From: Azospirillum doebereinerae | Lineage (GTDB): Bacteria; Pseudomonadota; Alphaproteobacteria; Azospirillales; Azospirillaceae | Length of the DNA: 64,000 nucleotides | Direction: 5' to 3' | Assembly (NCBI RefSeq): GCF_003989665.1 | Contig: NZ_RZIJ01000029.1 | Span: 1-64,000, forward strand | Position numbers and translations under genes: made by a program | Shown here: positions 26,763-38,924 of the stretch, one piece after another | How the letters are laid out: each line of letters opens with the position of its first letter | How positions within the stretch are numbered: position 1 is the stretch's first letter | Notes under the pieces: model-generated | Database searches by the model: none | Told to the model about the DNA's origin: nothing | The model's input: the letters and a program-made list of their open reading frames with translations, nothing else

Positions 26763-26885
26763 CGCGCCGCCCCCTCCCTAACCCTCCCCCGCCTTCGGCG
26801 GGAGAGGGGACTGCCGCCGGATTTTTGCAAAGCTCCTGTCCCCCTCTCCCGCGAAGCGGGGGAGGGTCGGGGAGGGGGCAGCGCG
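26763..26885. repeat. Family-1 palindromic element, copy D
   Basis: Outer arms CGCGCCGCCCCCTCCC (from 26763) and the near-complement ending at 26885 enclose nested CTCCCGCGAAGCGGGGGAG-type hairpins and the core GACTGCCGCCGGATTTTTGC, very close to copy A in the same orientation. It lies between livF and the PaaK-like gene within a presumed transcript. Confidence 0.72.
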
Positions 26886-26911
26886 GGCGACCCCTTAACG
26901 GACGAACGACC

Positions 26912-28141
26912 ATGACCGACTTCTACGACGCGCTCGAAACCCGTTCCTCCGACCAGCGCGAGACCGAGCTGTTCGCGGCGTTGCCGGGCCACATCGCGCA
27001 CGCCAAGGCCGCCGCCCCGCATTTCCGCCATCTGTTCGCGGACATTGACGCCGAGGCGATCCGCGACCGCGCGGCGCTAGCGACCCTGCCGGTGACCCGC
27101 AAATCGGAACTGATCGCCCTGCAACAGGCAGCCCCGCCCTTCGGCGGCTTGGCGGCGGTGGAGATCGGCCGTCTGGCCCGCGTCTTCGCCTCGCCCGGCC
27201 CGATCCACGACCCGGAGCCGCACGGCAAGGATCCCTGGCGCAGCGCCCGCGCGCTGTTCGCCGCCGGCTTCCGCGCCGGCGATCTGGCGCACAACTGCTT
27301 CGCCTACCACCTGACCCCCGCCGGCTCGATGTTCGAGACGGGCGCCCACGCCATCGGCTGCGCCGTCATCCCCGCCGGCACCGGCAACACCGAGACGCAG
27401 GCCCAGGTCGTCGCCCATCTGAAGCCGCGCGGCTACATCGGCACCCCCGATTTCCTCAAGATCATCCTGGAGAAGGGCGACGCGCTGGGGCTGGACACTT
27501 CCTCGATCCGCATCGCCAGCGTGTCGGGCGGCCCCTACCTGCCCGACGCCCGCGCCTTTTACGAGGCGCGCGGGGTGGACGTCTACCAGTGCTACGGCAC
27601 CGCCGATCTCGGCATCGTCGCCTACGAGACCCAGGCCCGCGCCGGTCTGGTGGTGGACGAGAACGCCATCATCGAGATCGTCCGCCCCGGCACCGGCGAC
27701 CCGGTTCCCGAGGGCGAGGTCGGCGAGGTCGTCGTCACCATCTTCAACCCGGCCTACCCGCTGATCCGCTTCGCCACCGGCGACCTTTCGGCGGTGCTGC
27801 CGGGGACCAGCCCCTGCGGCCGCACCAACAGGCGGCTGAAAGGCTGGATGGGCCGCGCCGACCAGACCACCAAGGTCAAGGGCATGTTCGTCCACCCCGG
27901 CCAGATCGCCGAGGTGCTGCGCCGCCACCCGCAGATCGCCAAGGCGCGCCTTGTGGTCGGCCGCCAGGACGCCAGCGACGTGATGACCCTGCGTTGCGAG
28001 GCGTTGGAGAGCGGCGAGGCCCTGTCCGCCGCGTTGCGCGACAGCCTGTCCACCGTGACCAAGCTGAAGGGGCTGGTCGAGTTCGTCCCCCCCGGCGGGC
28101 TTCCGAACGACGGAAAAGTAATCGACGACACAAGGGTTTAA
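26912..28141 (+). CDS. PaaK-like (phenylacetate-CoA ligase family) protein with altered phosphate loop
   Basis: A 409-residue member of the phenylacetate-CoA ligase family. Family features: the N-terminal LPVTRKSEL segment, QCYGTADLGIVAYE, the ATGDLSAVLPG and KGMFVHPGQIAEVL region, and the C-terminal DGKVIDDTR with the expected catalytic Lys402. The phosphate loop, normally SSGTTGxPT in PaaK, is instead ASPGPIHDPEPHG (93-105), so ATP use is uncertain. It lies after livF on the same strand and probably belongs to the liv operon. It may be a second ligase for the imported acid or a non-catalytic homologue. The ATG at 26912 is chosen because the upstream frame lies in the repeat. Confidence 0.82.
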   Translation: MTDFYDALETRSSDQRETELFAALPGHIAHAKAAAPHFRHLFADIDAEAIRDRAALATLPVTRKSELIALQQAAPPFGGLAAVEIGRLARVFASPGPIHDPEPHGKDPWRSARALFAAGFRAGDLAHNCFAYHLTPAGSMFETGAHAIGCAVIPAGTGNTETQAQVVAHLKPRGYIGTPDFLKIILEKGDALGLDTSSIRIASVSGGPYLPDARAFYEARGVDVYQCYGTADLGIVAYETQARAGLVVDENAIIEIVRPGTGDPVPEGEVGEVVVTIFNPAYPLIRFATGDLSAVLPGTSPCGRTNRRLKGWMGRADQTTKVKGMFVHPGQIAEVLRRHPQIAKARLVVGRQDASDVMTLRCEALESGEALSAALRDSLSTVTKLKGLVEFVPPGGLPNDGKVIDDTRV

Positions 28142-28263
28142 TGAATCACAACGGCGTTTGAACGGCGTCCGCCGCGTTCGACCGCCCGTGATTCGGCAGG
28201 GGCCGGGAATTGGGGTCAGGAATGCGGCGGACGCAAACCCGCCGCCCCTTGCCACAGCCGCCC

Positions 28264-28281
28264 CCATACGGTAACGTATGG
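28264..28281. promoter_or_regulatory. Palindromic operator upstream of the liu operon
   Basis: CCATACG-GTAA-CGTATGG: perfect 7-bp arms, 39 bases before the liuA start. The TACG-N4-CGTA core resembles sites of the MerR-type regulator LiuR that controls leucine/isovalerate catabolism in many proteobacteria. No liuR gene is in the window, so assignment is inference. Confidence 0.5.
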
Positions 28282-28319
28282 TCAAGCAACGGATAATCGC
28301 CCAGGGGAGTGATACGCGC

Positions 28320-29492
28320 ATGCTGTCCAATCAATACCCGAGCCTGAACTTCGACCTCGGCGAATCCGCCGACATGCTGCGCGATTCGGTCCGCAACTTC
28401 GCCGCCGCCGAGATCGCCCCGCTGGCCGAGGAGGTCGACCGCTCCAACGAGTTCCCCAACCACCTCTGGCGCAAGATGGGCGACCTCGGCATCCTCGGCG
28501 TGACGGTGGAGGAGGAGTACGGCGGCGCCGCCATGGGCTACCTTGAGCACGTCGTCGCGATGGAGGAGGTCTCCCGCGCGTCCGCCTCGGTGGGGCTCAG
28601 CTACGGCGCGCACTCGAACCTCTGCGTGAACCAGATCCGCAAGAACGGCACCGAGGAGCAGAAGCGCCGCTACCTGCCCAAGCTGATCTCCGGCGAGCAC
28701 ATCGGCGCCCTGGCGATGTCGGAGCCCAACGCCGGCTCGGACGTGGTGTCGATGAAGCTGCGCGCCGAGAAGAAGGGTGACCGCTACGTCCTCAACGGCA
28801 CCAAGATGTGGATCACCAACGGCCCCGACGCCGACACGCTGGTGATCTACGCCAAGACCGACATCGCCGCCGGGCCGCGCGGCATCACCGCCTTCCTGGT
28901 GGAGAAGGGCTTCAAGGGCTTCTCGGTGGCGCAGAAGCTCGACAAGCTCGGCATGCGCGGCTCCAACACCGGCGAGCTGGTGTTCGAGGACTGCGAGGTC
29001 CCGGAGGAGAACGTGCTGGGCGGCGTCGGCCGTGGCGTCAACGTGTTGATGTCCGGTCTGGACTACGAGCGCGCGGTGCTGTCGGGCGGGCCGCTGGGCA
29101 TCATGCAGGCTTGCATGGACATCGTGATTCCCTATCTGCACGACCGCAAGCAGTTCGGCCAGCCGATCGGCGAGTTCCAGTTGATGCAGGGCAAGCTGGC
29201 CGACATGTACACGATCATGAACGCCGCCAAATCCTACGTGTACACCGTCGCCAAGGCCTGCGACCGGGGCGAGACCACCCGCAAGGACGCCGCCGCCGCC
29301 ATCCTCTTCTCCGCCGAGAAGGCGACCTGGATGGCTTTGGAGGCGATCCAGACGCTGGGCGGCAACGGCTACATCAACGAATACCCGACGGGCCGCCTGC
29401 TGCGCGACGCCAAGCTCTACGAGATCGGCGCCGGCACCAGCGAGATCCGCCGCATGCTGATCGGGCGCGAGCTGTTCAAGGAAACCGCGTGA
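28320..29492 (+). CDS. liuA: Isovaleryl-CoA dehydrogenase
   Basis: A 390-residue FAD-dependent acyl-CoA dehydrogenase that converts isovaleryl-CoA to 3-methylcrotonyl-CoA in leucine degradation. The isovaleryl-specific position of the catalytic base is visible: Glu250 in [11 protein letters not shown], while the usual base position near the C-terminus is replaced ([12 protein letters not shown]). Flavin-contact motifs [10 protein letters not shown] and [10 protein letters not shown] are present. The ATG at 28320 has AGGGGAG ten bases upstream; a start at 28278 would fall inside the operator. First gene of the liu operon. Confidence 0.95.
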   Translation: MLSNQYPSLNFDLGESADMLRDSVRNFAAAEIAPLAEEVDRSNEFPNHLWRKMGDLGILGVTVEEEYGGAAMGYLEHVVAMEEVSRASASVGLSYGAHSNLCVNQIRKNGTEEQKRRYLPKLISGEHIGALAMSEPNAGSDVVSMKLRAEKKGDRYVLNGTKMWITNGPDADTLVIYAKTDIAAGPRGITAFLVEKGFKGFSVAQKLDKLGMRGSNTGELVFEDCEVPEENVLGGVGRGVNVLMSGLDYERAVLSGGPLGIMQACMDIVIPYLHDRKQFGQPIGEFQLMQGKLADMYTIMNAAKSYVYTVAKACDRGETTRKDAAAAILFSAEKATWMALEAIQTLGGNGYINEYPTGRLLRDAKLYEIGAGTSEIRRMLIGRELFKETA

Positions 29493-29520
29493 TCTGAGAC
29501 CGTCCCTTCGCTTTTCATTT

Positions 29521-29627
29521 CCCTCTCCCTCCCGGGGAGAGGGTTAAGGTGAGGGGGAAGCACAGCGACCGGCGTCCGGCAGACGAAACCCCCTCACCCA
29601 ACCCTCTCCCCGGGGGGGAGAGGGCCA
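29521..29627. repeat. Family-2 palindromic element, copy E
   Basis: Arms beginning CCCTCTCCCTCCCGGGGAGAG at 29521 and the complement ending at 29627, with GGTTAAGGTGAGGGGG and CCCCCTCACCCAACCC inner parts, resembling copy B at 9129-9239. It lies between liuA and the thiolase gene. Confidence 0.65.
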
Positions 29628-29662
29628 AGACAAGAGCATCGAGGGAAGAGGAACCGACCACC

Positions 29663-30850
29663 ATGAGCACCGACAGCATCGTCATCGCCGCCGCCGCCCG
29701 CACGCCGATGGGCGGCTTCCAGGGCGACCTGCAAGGGCTGACCGGCCCGCAGCTCGGATCGGCCGCCATCAAGGCGGCGCTAGAGCGCTCGGGCCTGCCG
29801 GCGGACGCGGTGGACGAGGTGTTCATGGGCTGCGTGCTGTCGGCCGGCGTCGGCCAAGCTCCGGCGCGCCAAGCCTCGCTCGGCGCCGGCATCCCCAAGG
29901 CGGCGGGCTGCACGACCATTTCCAAGGTCTGCGGCTCGGGCATGCGGGCGGTGATGTTCGCCCATGACGTCATCAAGGCCGGCTCGGCCAAGGTGATCGT
30001 CGCCGGCGGCATGGAGAGCATGTCGAACGCCCCCTATCTGCTGGACCGCGCGCGCGTCGGCTACCGCATGGGGCACGGCAAGGTGCTCGACCACATGTTC
30101 TTCGACGGGCTGGAGGACGCCTACGAGAAGGGCCGCCTGATGGGCACCTTCGCCGAGGAATGCGCGTCGAGCTACAGCTTCTCGCGCGAGGCGCAGGACG
30201 CCTTCGCCATCGAGAGCCTGAACCGCGCCCGCAAGGCGACGGAGAACGGCTCCTTCGCCGGCGAGATCGCCGCCGTGATGGTCAAGGGCCGCAAGGGCGA
30301 CACGGTGATCGACAAGGACGAGCAGCCGCTGAAGGCCGACCCGGCCAAGATCCCGACGCTCAAGCCCGCCTTCGCCAAGGACGGCACGGTGACGGCGGCC
30401 AACGCCTCCTCAATCTCGGACGGCGGCGCCGCGCTGATCGTGACGACGCGCAGCGAGGCCGAACGGCGCGGCCTGCGGGTGATCGCCGAGATCAAGGGCC
30501 ACGCCAACCACGCCCAGGCCCCGGCGCTGTTCACCACCGCCCCGGTCGGCGCGATGCGCACCCTGTTCGAGAAGACCGGCTGGAGCGCCGGCAGCGTCGA
30601 TCTTTTCGAGATCAACGAAGCCTTTGCCGTGGTCACCATGGCGGCGATGCGCGACCTCGACATCCCCCACGACAAGGTCAACGTCCACGGCGGCGCCTGC
30701 GCGCTGGGCCACCCGATCGGTGCCTCGGGCGCCCGCATCATCGTGACGCTGCTGGCGGCGCTGGAGAAATACGACCTCAAGCGCGGCGTGGCATCCTTGT
30801 GCATCGGCGGCGGCGAGGCCACGGCCCTCGCGGTCGAGCGGGTGGGCTGA
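29663..30850 (+). CDS. Acetyl-CoA C-acetyltransferase (thiolase)
   Basis: A 395-residue thiolase with the full active site: nucleophile Cys90 (SKVCGSGM), NEAFA loop, His350 (GHPIG) and Cys380 (CIGGGEA). It can split acetoacetyl-CoA into two acetyl-CoA, or the 3-ketoacyl-CoA of the isoleucine branch. In the liu context it completes leucine breakdown after HMG-CoA lyase gives acetoacetate, provided a CoA transferase or acetoacetyl-CoA synthetase is encoded elsewhere. The ATG at 29663 follows GAAGAGGAA; upstream frame is repeat sequence. Confidence 0.93.
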   Translation: MSTDSIVIAAAARTPMGGFQGDLQGLTGPQLGSAAIKAALERSGLPADAVDEVFMGCVLSAGVGQAPARQASLGAGIPKAAGCTTISKVCGSGMRAVMFAHDVIKAGSAKVIVAGGMESMSNAPYLLDRARVGYRMGHGKVLDHMFFDGLEDAYEKGRLMGTFAEECASSYSFSREAQDAFAIESLNRARKATENGSFAGEIAAVMVKGRKGDTVIDKDEQPLKADPAKIPTLKPAFAKDGTVTAANASSISDGGAALIVTTRSEAERRGLRVIAEIKGHANHAQAPALFTTAPVGAMRTLFEKTGWSAGSVDLFEINEAFAVVTMAAMRDLDIPHDKVNVHGGACALGHPIGASGARIIVTLLAALEKYDLKRGVASLCIGGGEATALAVERVG

Positions 30851-30858
30851 AACGGCGC

Positions 30859-30969
30859 GCTTGCCCCCTCCCTAACCCTCCCCCGCCTCTGGCGGTGGAG
30901 GGGACTGCCGCCGCCTCTGCACAAGGCCCCCTCTCCCGCGCAGCGGGGGAGGGTCGGGGAGGGGGCAAA
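30859..30969. repeat. Family-1 palindromic element, copy F
   Basis: Arms TTGCCCCCTCCC (from about 30860) and GGGAGGGGGCAA (to about 30968), nested GC hairpins and a diverged core GACTGCCGCCGCCTCTGCAC. It is the least conserved of the four family-1 copies and lies between the thiolase and acyl-CoA dehydrogenase genes. Confidence 0.66.
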
Positions 30970-31008
30970 GACGGCTCCCCAAAAAGAACGTCACGGGAAG
31001 GAACCCCC

Positions 31009-32142
31009 ATGCACCTGACCGAAGAACAGACCATGGTCCGCGACATGGCCCGCGCCTTCGCGCAGGACCGTCTCGCGCCCACCGCCGCCGAGCGCGACCG
31101 CACCGGCGCCTTTCCCAAGGCGGAACTGGCGGAGATGGGCGGCCTCGGCCTGATGGGCATGCTGGTGCCGGAAGCCTTCGACGGCGCCGCCGCCGACCAC
31201 GTCGCCTACGCGCTCGCCATTGAGGAGATCGCGGCCGGCGACGGCGCCGTCTCCACCATCATGAGCGTGCACAACTCGGTCGGCTGCATGCCCATCCTGA
31301 AGTTCGGCGACGCCGAGCAGAAGGAACGTTTCCTGAAACCGATGGCGCGCGGCGAACAGCTCGGCGCCTTCTGCCTGACCGAGCCACAGGCGGGATCCGA
31401 CGCCTCGGCGATCAAGACGCGCGCCCGCCGCGACGGCAACCACTGGGTTCTCAACGGCACCAAACAGTTCATAACCTCGGGCGCCAACGCCGACGTCGCC
31501 ATCGTCTTCGCCGTCACCGACCCCGAGGCCGGCAAGAAGGGCCTGACCGCCTTCATCGTGCCGACCGACACCGCCGGCTACACGGTGGCGCGCACCGAGG
31601 AGAAGCTCGGCCAGCACTGCTCCGACACCTGCCAGATCGTCTTCGAGGATTGCCGGATCTCCAGCGACCTGATGCTGGGCGCCGAGGGCGGCGGCTACAA
31701 GGTGGCGCTGGCCAATCTGGAGGGCGGGCGCATCGGCATCGCCTCGCAGTCGGTCGGCATGGCGCGCGCGGCGCTCGACCACGCGGTGCGCTACGCCCAG
31801 GAGCGCCAGAGCATGGGCGTGCCGATCATCCAGCACCAAGCGGTCGCCTTCCGGCTGGCCGACATGGCGACCCGCGTCGAGGCCGCCCGCCAGCTCGTGC
31901 TGCACGCGGCCTCCCTGCGCGACGCCGGGGTGCCCTGCATGAAGGAGGCGGCGATGGCCAAGCTGTTCGCCTCGGAGATGGCCGAGAAGGTCTGCTCCGA
32001 CGCCATCCAGGTCCATGGCGGCTACGGCTACCTGAACGATTTCCCGGTGGAGCGCATCTACCGCGACGTCCGCGTCTGCCAGATCTACGAGGGCACCAGC
32101 GACATCCAGCGGCTGGTCATCAGCCGCGCGCTGGTCCAGTGA
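31009..32142 (+). CDS. Acyl-CoA dehydrogenase, short/branched-chain type
   Basis: A 377-residue FAD-dependent acyl-CoA dehydrogenase. The catalytic base is in the common position, Glu361 in [11 protein letters not shown], unlike liuA. Flavin motifs are [11 protein letters not shown] and [26 protein letters not shown] is the usual C-terminal helix. It likely acts on butyryl-, 2-methylbutyryl- or isobutyryl-CoA, extending the operon from leucine to other branched or short acyl-CoAs. The ATG at 31009 is chosen; upstream frame is repeat element F. It is followed by liuB after 51 bases. Confidence 0.92.
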   Translation: MHLTEEQTMVRDMARAFAQDRLAPTAAERDRTGAFPKAELAEMGGLGLMGMLVPEAFDGAAADHVAYALAIEEIAAGDGAVSTIMSVHNSVGCMPILKFGDAEQKERFLKPMARGEQLGAFCLTEPQAGSDASAIKTRARRDGNHWVLNGTKQFITSGANADVAIVFAVTDPEAGKKGLTAFIVPTDTAGYTVARTEEKLGQHCSDTCQIVFEDCRISSDLMLGAEGGGYKVALANLEGGRIGIASQSVGMARAALDHAVRYAQERQSMGVPIIQHQAVAFRLADMATRVEAARQLVLHAASLRDAGVPCMKEAAMAKLFASEMAEKVCSDAIQVHGGYGYLNDFPVERIYRDVRVCQIYEGTSDIQRLVISRALVQ

Positions 32143-32193
32143 GCATCACCCAACAAACGCGTCAAAACACCGCAAAACGGGGAGGGTGACGGC

Positions 32194-33801
<1,608 letters not shown>

Positions 33802-33811
33802 GGGGACGGCC

Positions 33812-34594
33812 ATGAGCGAGATCCTGATCGAAACCGCCGCCAACGGCGTCGCCACCGTCACCATGAACCGGGGCGAGGTTCACAACGCCTTCAACGAACA
33901 GGTCATCGCCGACCTGACCGCCGCGTTTGGCAAGGTTGGCGCCGACCCGGCCGTCCGTGTCGTGCTGTTGCGCGGCGTTGGGAAGAGTTTCTCCGCCGGG
34001 GCCGACCTCGGCTGGATGAAGAAGATGGCCGGCTACTCCCACGAAGAGAACCTGACCGACGCGATGGGCCTTGCCGGCATGCTGCGCGCGCTCGACGAAT
34101 GCCCCAAGCCCACGGTGGCGGTGGTGCAGGGGCCGGCCTTCGGCGGCGGCGTCGGGCTGGTCTCGGCCTGCGACATCGCCATCGGCGTCGAGACCGCGAC
34201 CTTCGCGCTGTCCGAGGTGCGGCTGGGCATCATCCCCGCCGCCATCAGCCCCTACGTGATCGGCGCCATCGGCGAGCGCGCCTGCCGCCGCTACTTCCTG
34301 ACCGGCGAGCGCTTCTCCGCCGCCGAGGCGCACCGCATCGGCCTGCTGCACGAGGTCGTGGGTGCGGATGGGCTGGAGGCGGCGGTCGCGGCGACGGTGA
34401 AGAACCTGCTCGACAGCGCCCCGACCGCCGTGTCCGCCGCCAAGGAACTGGTCCGTGCCGTCGCCCGCCGTCCCCTGACCGACGCCGTGGTCCGCGACAC
34501 CGCCGAGCGCATCGCCCGCCAGCGCGCGAGCGCCGAGGGCAAGGAGGGCATCGGCGCCTTCCTCGACAAACGCAACCCGTCCTGGCGGAGCTGA
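33812..34594 (+). CDS. liuC: Enoyl-CoA hydratase, probable methylglutaconyl-CoA hydratase
   Basis: A 260-residue crotonase-fold protein. The oxyanion-hole segments are LRGVGKSFSAGADLGWMK and VQGPAFGGGVGLVSACDIAI, and LSEVRLGIIPAAISPYVI is typical of the methylglutaconyl-CoA hydratase group. Ten bases after liuB and seven before liuD, it supplies the hydration of 3-methylglutaconyl-CoA to HMG-CoA. Confidence 0.93.
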   Translation: MSEILIETAANGVATVTMNRGEVHNAFNEQVIADLTAAFGKVGADPAVRVVLLRGVGKSFSAGADLGWMKKMAGYSHEENLTDAMGLAGMLRALDECPKPTVAVVQGPAFGGGVGLVSACDIAIGVETATFALSEVRLGIIPAAISPYVIGAIGERACRRYFLTGERFSAAEAHRIGLLHEVVGADGLEAAVAATVKNLLDSAPTAVSAAKELVRAVARRPLTDAVVRDTAERIARQRASAEGKEGIGAFLDKRNPSWRS

Positions 34595-34601
34595 GATCAC
34601 C

Positions 34602-36605
<2,004 letters not shown>

Positions 36606-36608
36606 CCG

Positions 36609-37508
36609 ATGATCCTGCCCAAATTCGTCCGCATGGTGGAGGTCGGTCCGCGCGACGGCCTCCAGAACGAGAAGACCATCGTCCCGACCGCCGTGAAGAT
36701 CGCGCTGGTCGAGAAGCTGGCCGACGCGGGGCTGGGCGTCGTCGAGGCGGCCAGCTTCGTCTCCCCCAAATGGGTGCCGCAGATGGGCGACAGCGCCGAT
36801 GTCCTGGCGGGCATCGCGCGCAAGCCCGGCGTGCGCTACGCCGCGCTGACCCCGAACCTGAAGGGGCTGGAGGGCGCCCTGGCCGCCAAGGCCGACGAGG
36901 TGGCGGTCTTCGGCGCCGCCTCCGAGAGCTTCAGCCAGAAGAACATCAACTGCTCCATCGCCGAGAGCCTGGACCGTTTCGCCCCCGTGATGGAGCGGGC
37001 CAAGGCGGCCGGCGTGCCGGTGCGCGGCTATGTCTCCTGCGTGCTCGGCTGCCCTTACGAGGGCGAGATCGCGCCCTCGGCGGTGGCCGACGTCGCGGCG
37101 CGCCTCTACGCCATGGGCTGTTACGAGATCTCGCTCGGCGACACCATCGGCACCGGCACGCCGACCAAGACGCAGACGATGATCGCGGCGGTCGCCCAGC
37201 ACGTCCCGATGGACAAGATCGCCGTCCATCTCCACGACACCTACGGGCAGGCGTTGGCCAACATCCTGGCGGCGTTGCAGATGGGTGTGGCGGTGGTGGA
37301 CAGCTCGGTGGCGGGGTTGGGCGGCTGCCCCTACGCCAAGGGGGCGTCGGGCAACGTGGCGAGCGAGGACGTGCTCTACATGCTGAACGGCCTCGGCATC
37401 GAGACCGGGGTCGATCTGGACCGGCTGGTCGCGGCGGGGGCGTTCATCAGCGACGCCATCGGCCGGCCGACGGCGTCGAAGGTGGCCCGCGCTCGTGGTT
37501 GTGCGTGA
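36609..37508 (+). CDS. liuE: Hydroxymethylglutaryl-CoA lyase
   Basis: A 299-residue TIM-barrel lyase splitting HMG-CoA into acetoacetate and acetyl-CoA, the last step of leucine degradation. N-terminal [12 protein letters not shown], central [12 protein letters not shown] (metal ligands) and the C-terminal signature [19 protein letters not shown] with the active-site cysteine are all present. Last gene of the liu operon; an inverted repeat follows 19 bases after the stop. Confidence 0.96.
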   Translation: MILPKFVRMVEVGPRDGLQNEKTIVPTAVKIALVEKLADAGLGVVEAASFVSPKWVPQMGDSADVLAGIARKPGVRYAALTPNLKGLEGALAAKADEVAVFGAASESFSQKNINCSIAESLDRFAPVMERAKAAGVPVRGYVSCVLGCPYEGEIAPSAVADVAARLYAMGCYEISLGDTIGTGTPTKTQTMIAAVAQHVPMDKIAVHLHDTYGQALANILAALQMGVAVVDSSVAGLGGCPYAKGASGNVASEDVLYMLNGLGIETGVDLDRLVAAGAFISDAIGRPTASKVARARGCA

Positions 37509-37527
37509 GGGCTGCCGTCGTGAGGGC

Positions 37528-37559
37528 GAAGGGCCGCACCCCCAAGGATGCGGCCCTTC
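37528..37559. terminator. Probable terminator between liuE and the convergent MFS gene
   Basis: Perfect 11-bp inverted repeat (GAAGGGCCGCA at 37528-37538, complement at 37549-37559) with a 10-base loop, between two convergent genes. It lacks a run of T, so termination is likely but less certain than a canonical site. Confidence 0.6.
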
Positions 37560-37592
37560 GTGTCTCGAAAGACGGGCGCTTTTCCCGAACGT

Positions 37593-38795
37593 TCAGACCG
37601 CGAACGCCAACGTCCGGCGATGAAAGAAATAACCCGCCAGGGCCGCGACCGCCGCGGCGCACAGCACCAGCAGAAACAGCAGGCCGTCGTAGCCGAACGG
37701 CTGGATCACCAACGCACCAAGATAGGGGAACAGGTAGCGCGCCAGCAGATAGGACATGCTGACCGTAACCAGAACCTGCGACCTCATCGCGTCCGGCGCC
37801 TGGGCCGTCGCCTGGGCCTGGATCATCGGCACGATCAGGCCATAGCTGAGGCCGAACAGGATCGCCGAGGCGGCGTAGAAGGCGACCGACAGCGCGGCGC
37901 CGTACAGCAGCAGCATCGCGGCCAGCATGACGCCGCCGAGCGCCGGGACGGTCCGCTCGGGTGGAAAGCGGGAGACCAGAGTCCCGAGCGAGAAACGCGC
38001 CAGGATGATCGACGCGGTGAAGAAGACGAAGAAAACCTTGTGATCGATCCGGTTCGCCTGGGCGAAGCTGATCTGGAAGTTCGTCATGCTGGTGTAGATG
38101 CAGCCGCACAGCATCATCATCCCGAAGAAATAGACGCAGGGCAGGGCAAACACGCGGAAGATGGCGTTGCGATTGCCGTCGACGGACACCTCCCGGCTGA
38201 CCGTCGCGTAGGATTCGTTCCCGCGCGCCACGAGCCACGACAGCAGGAAACCGGCGAAGCTCGTCAGGCAGGCCAGACCGTACAGCGCGCCGAAGGTCAG
38301 ATTCAGATGCGCCATCGCGATGCTGCTGAAAATCGGCGCCAGGCCGATGCCCAGCGTGTTGAAGGCGCCGTAGAAGGCGAAGAATCGCGGCCTTTCCCGC
38401 GCTTCGACCATGGATGAGATGCAGATCGGGCCGATGGGCAGAAACAGGCCCCAACCCGCTCCTTGCAGAAGGGAGGCCGCGTACAGCAGCGCGTCCACAT
38501 CCGCGTACCGGTGAGCCGCCACCGCGTAGAGGCCGCTTCCCAGGCAGAAGACCAGGCTGCCCGCCGGGGCCATGCGGCGCAACCCGAATCGCCGCAACAG
38601 CCAGTGCAGGGCGACTACGCAGGTGAGGGCGCCGACCGCGCCGACCGCGAAGATCTGCCCGAAGACGATCTCCGTCCGACCCTGCTGCTGGAGATGGATC
38701 GGCAGGGTCAGGAAAAGGCCGACGGAAAAGGTGATCAGGAAATTTTCGGCATACAAAAGTTTTTTTGCCAATTCGGTGTGCACGGAACTATCCAT
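37593..38795 (-). CDS. MFS transporter
   Basis: A 400-residue major facilitator protein with about twelve hydrophobic helices. The loop between helices 2 and 3 reads RRFGLRRMAPAG, and the central cytoplasmic loop is short. The substrate is not predictable. Codon use is less GC-extreme than in the neighbours, and the upstream region (38740-38800) is AT-rich, a mild sign of acquisition. The ATG at 38795 gives a usual MFS N-terminus; a GTG at 38870 would add 25 residues. It lies 129 bases downstream of another MFS gene on the same strand, but the two are not close paralogues by eye. Confidence 0.82.
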   Translation of the reverse strand: MDSSVHTELAKKLLYAENFLITFSVGLFLTLPIHLQQQGRTEIVFGQIFAVGAVGALTCVVALHWLLRRFGLRRMAPAGSLVFCLGSGLYAVAAHRYADVDALLYAASLLQGAGWGLFLPIGPICISSMVEARERPRFFAFYGAFNTLGIGLAPIFSSIAMAHLNLTFGALYGLACLTSFAGFLLSWLVARGNESYATVSREVSVDGNRNAIFRVFALPCVYFFGMMMLCGCIYTSMTNFQISFAQANRIDHKVFFVFFTASIILARFSLGTLVSRFPPERTVPALGGVMLAAMLLLYGAALSVAFYAASAILFGLSYGLIVPMIQAQATAQAPDAMRSQVLVTVSMSYLLARYLFPYLGALVIQPFGYDGLLFLLVLCAAAVAALAGYFFHRRTLAFAV

Positions 38796-38924
38796 TTTGC
38801 GTGTTCGATCGAACGGACCGCCCGGACCGGTGGCGAAACCAGCAAGATTTTTCCGTTCAGGTTGAAGCACCGCACAGGCGCCGCCGAATAAGTGGCAAGC
38901 TGCAAAATGCCGAGCTTCGCGTTC

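Noticed and set aside
28278-28319. A longer liuA starting at 28278
   Set aside because: It would overlap the palindromic operator and lacks a ribosome-binding site, whereas 28320 has AGGGGAG and the usual isovaleryl-CoA dehydrogenase N-terminus.
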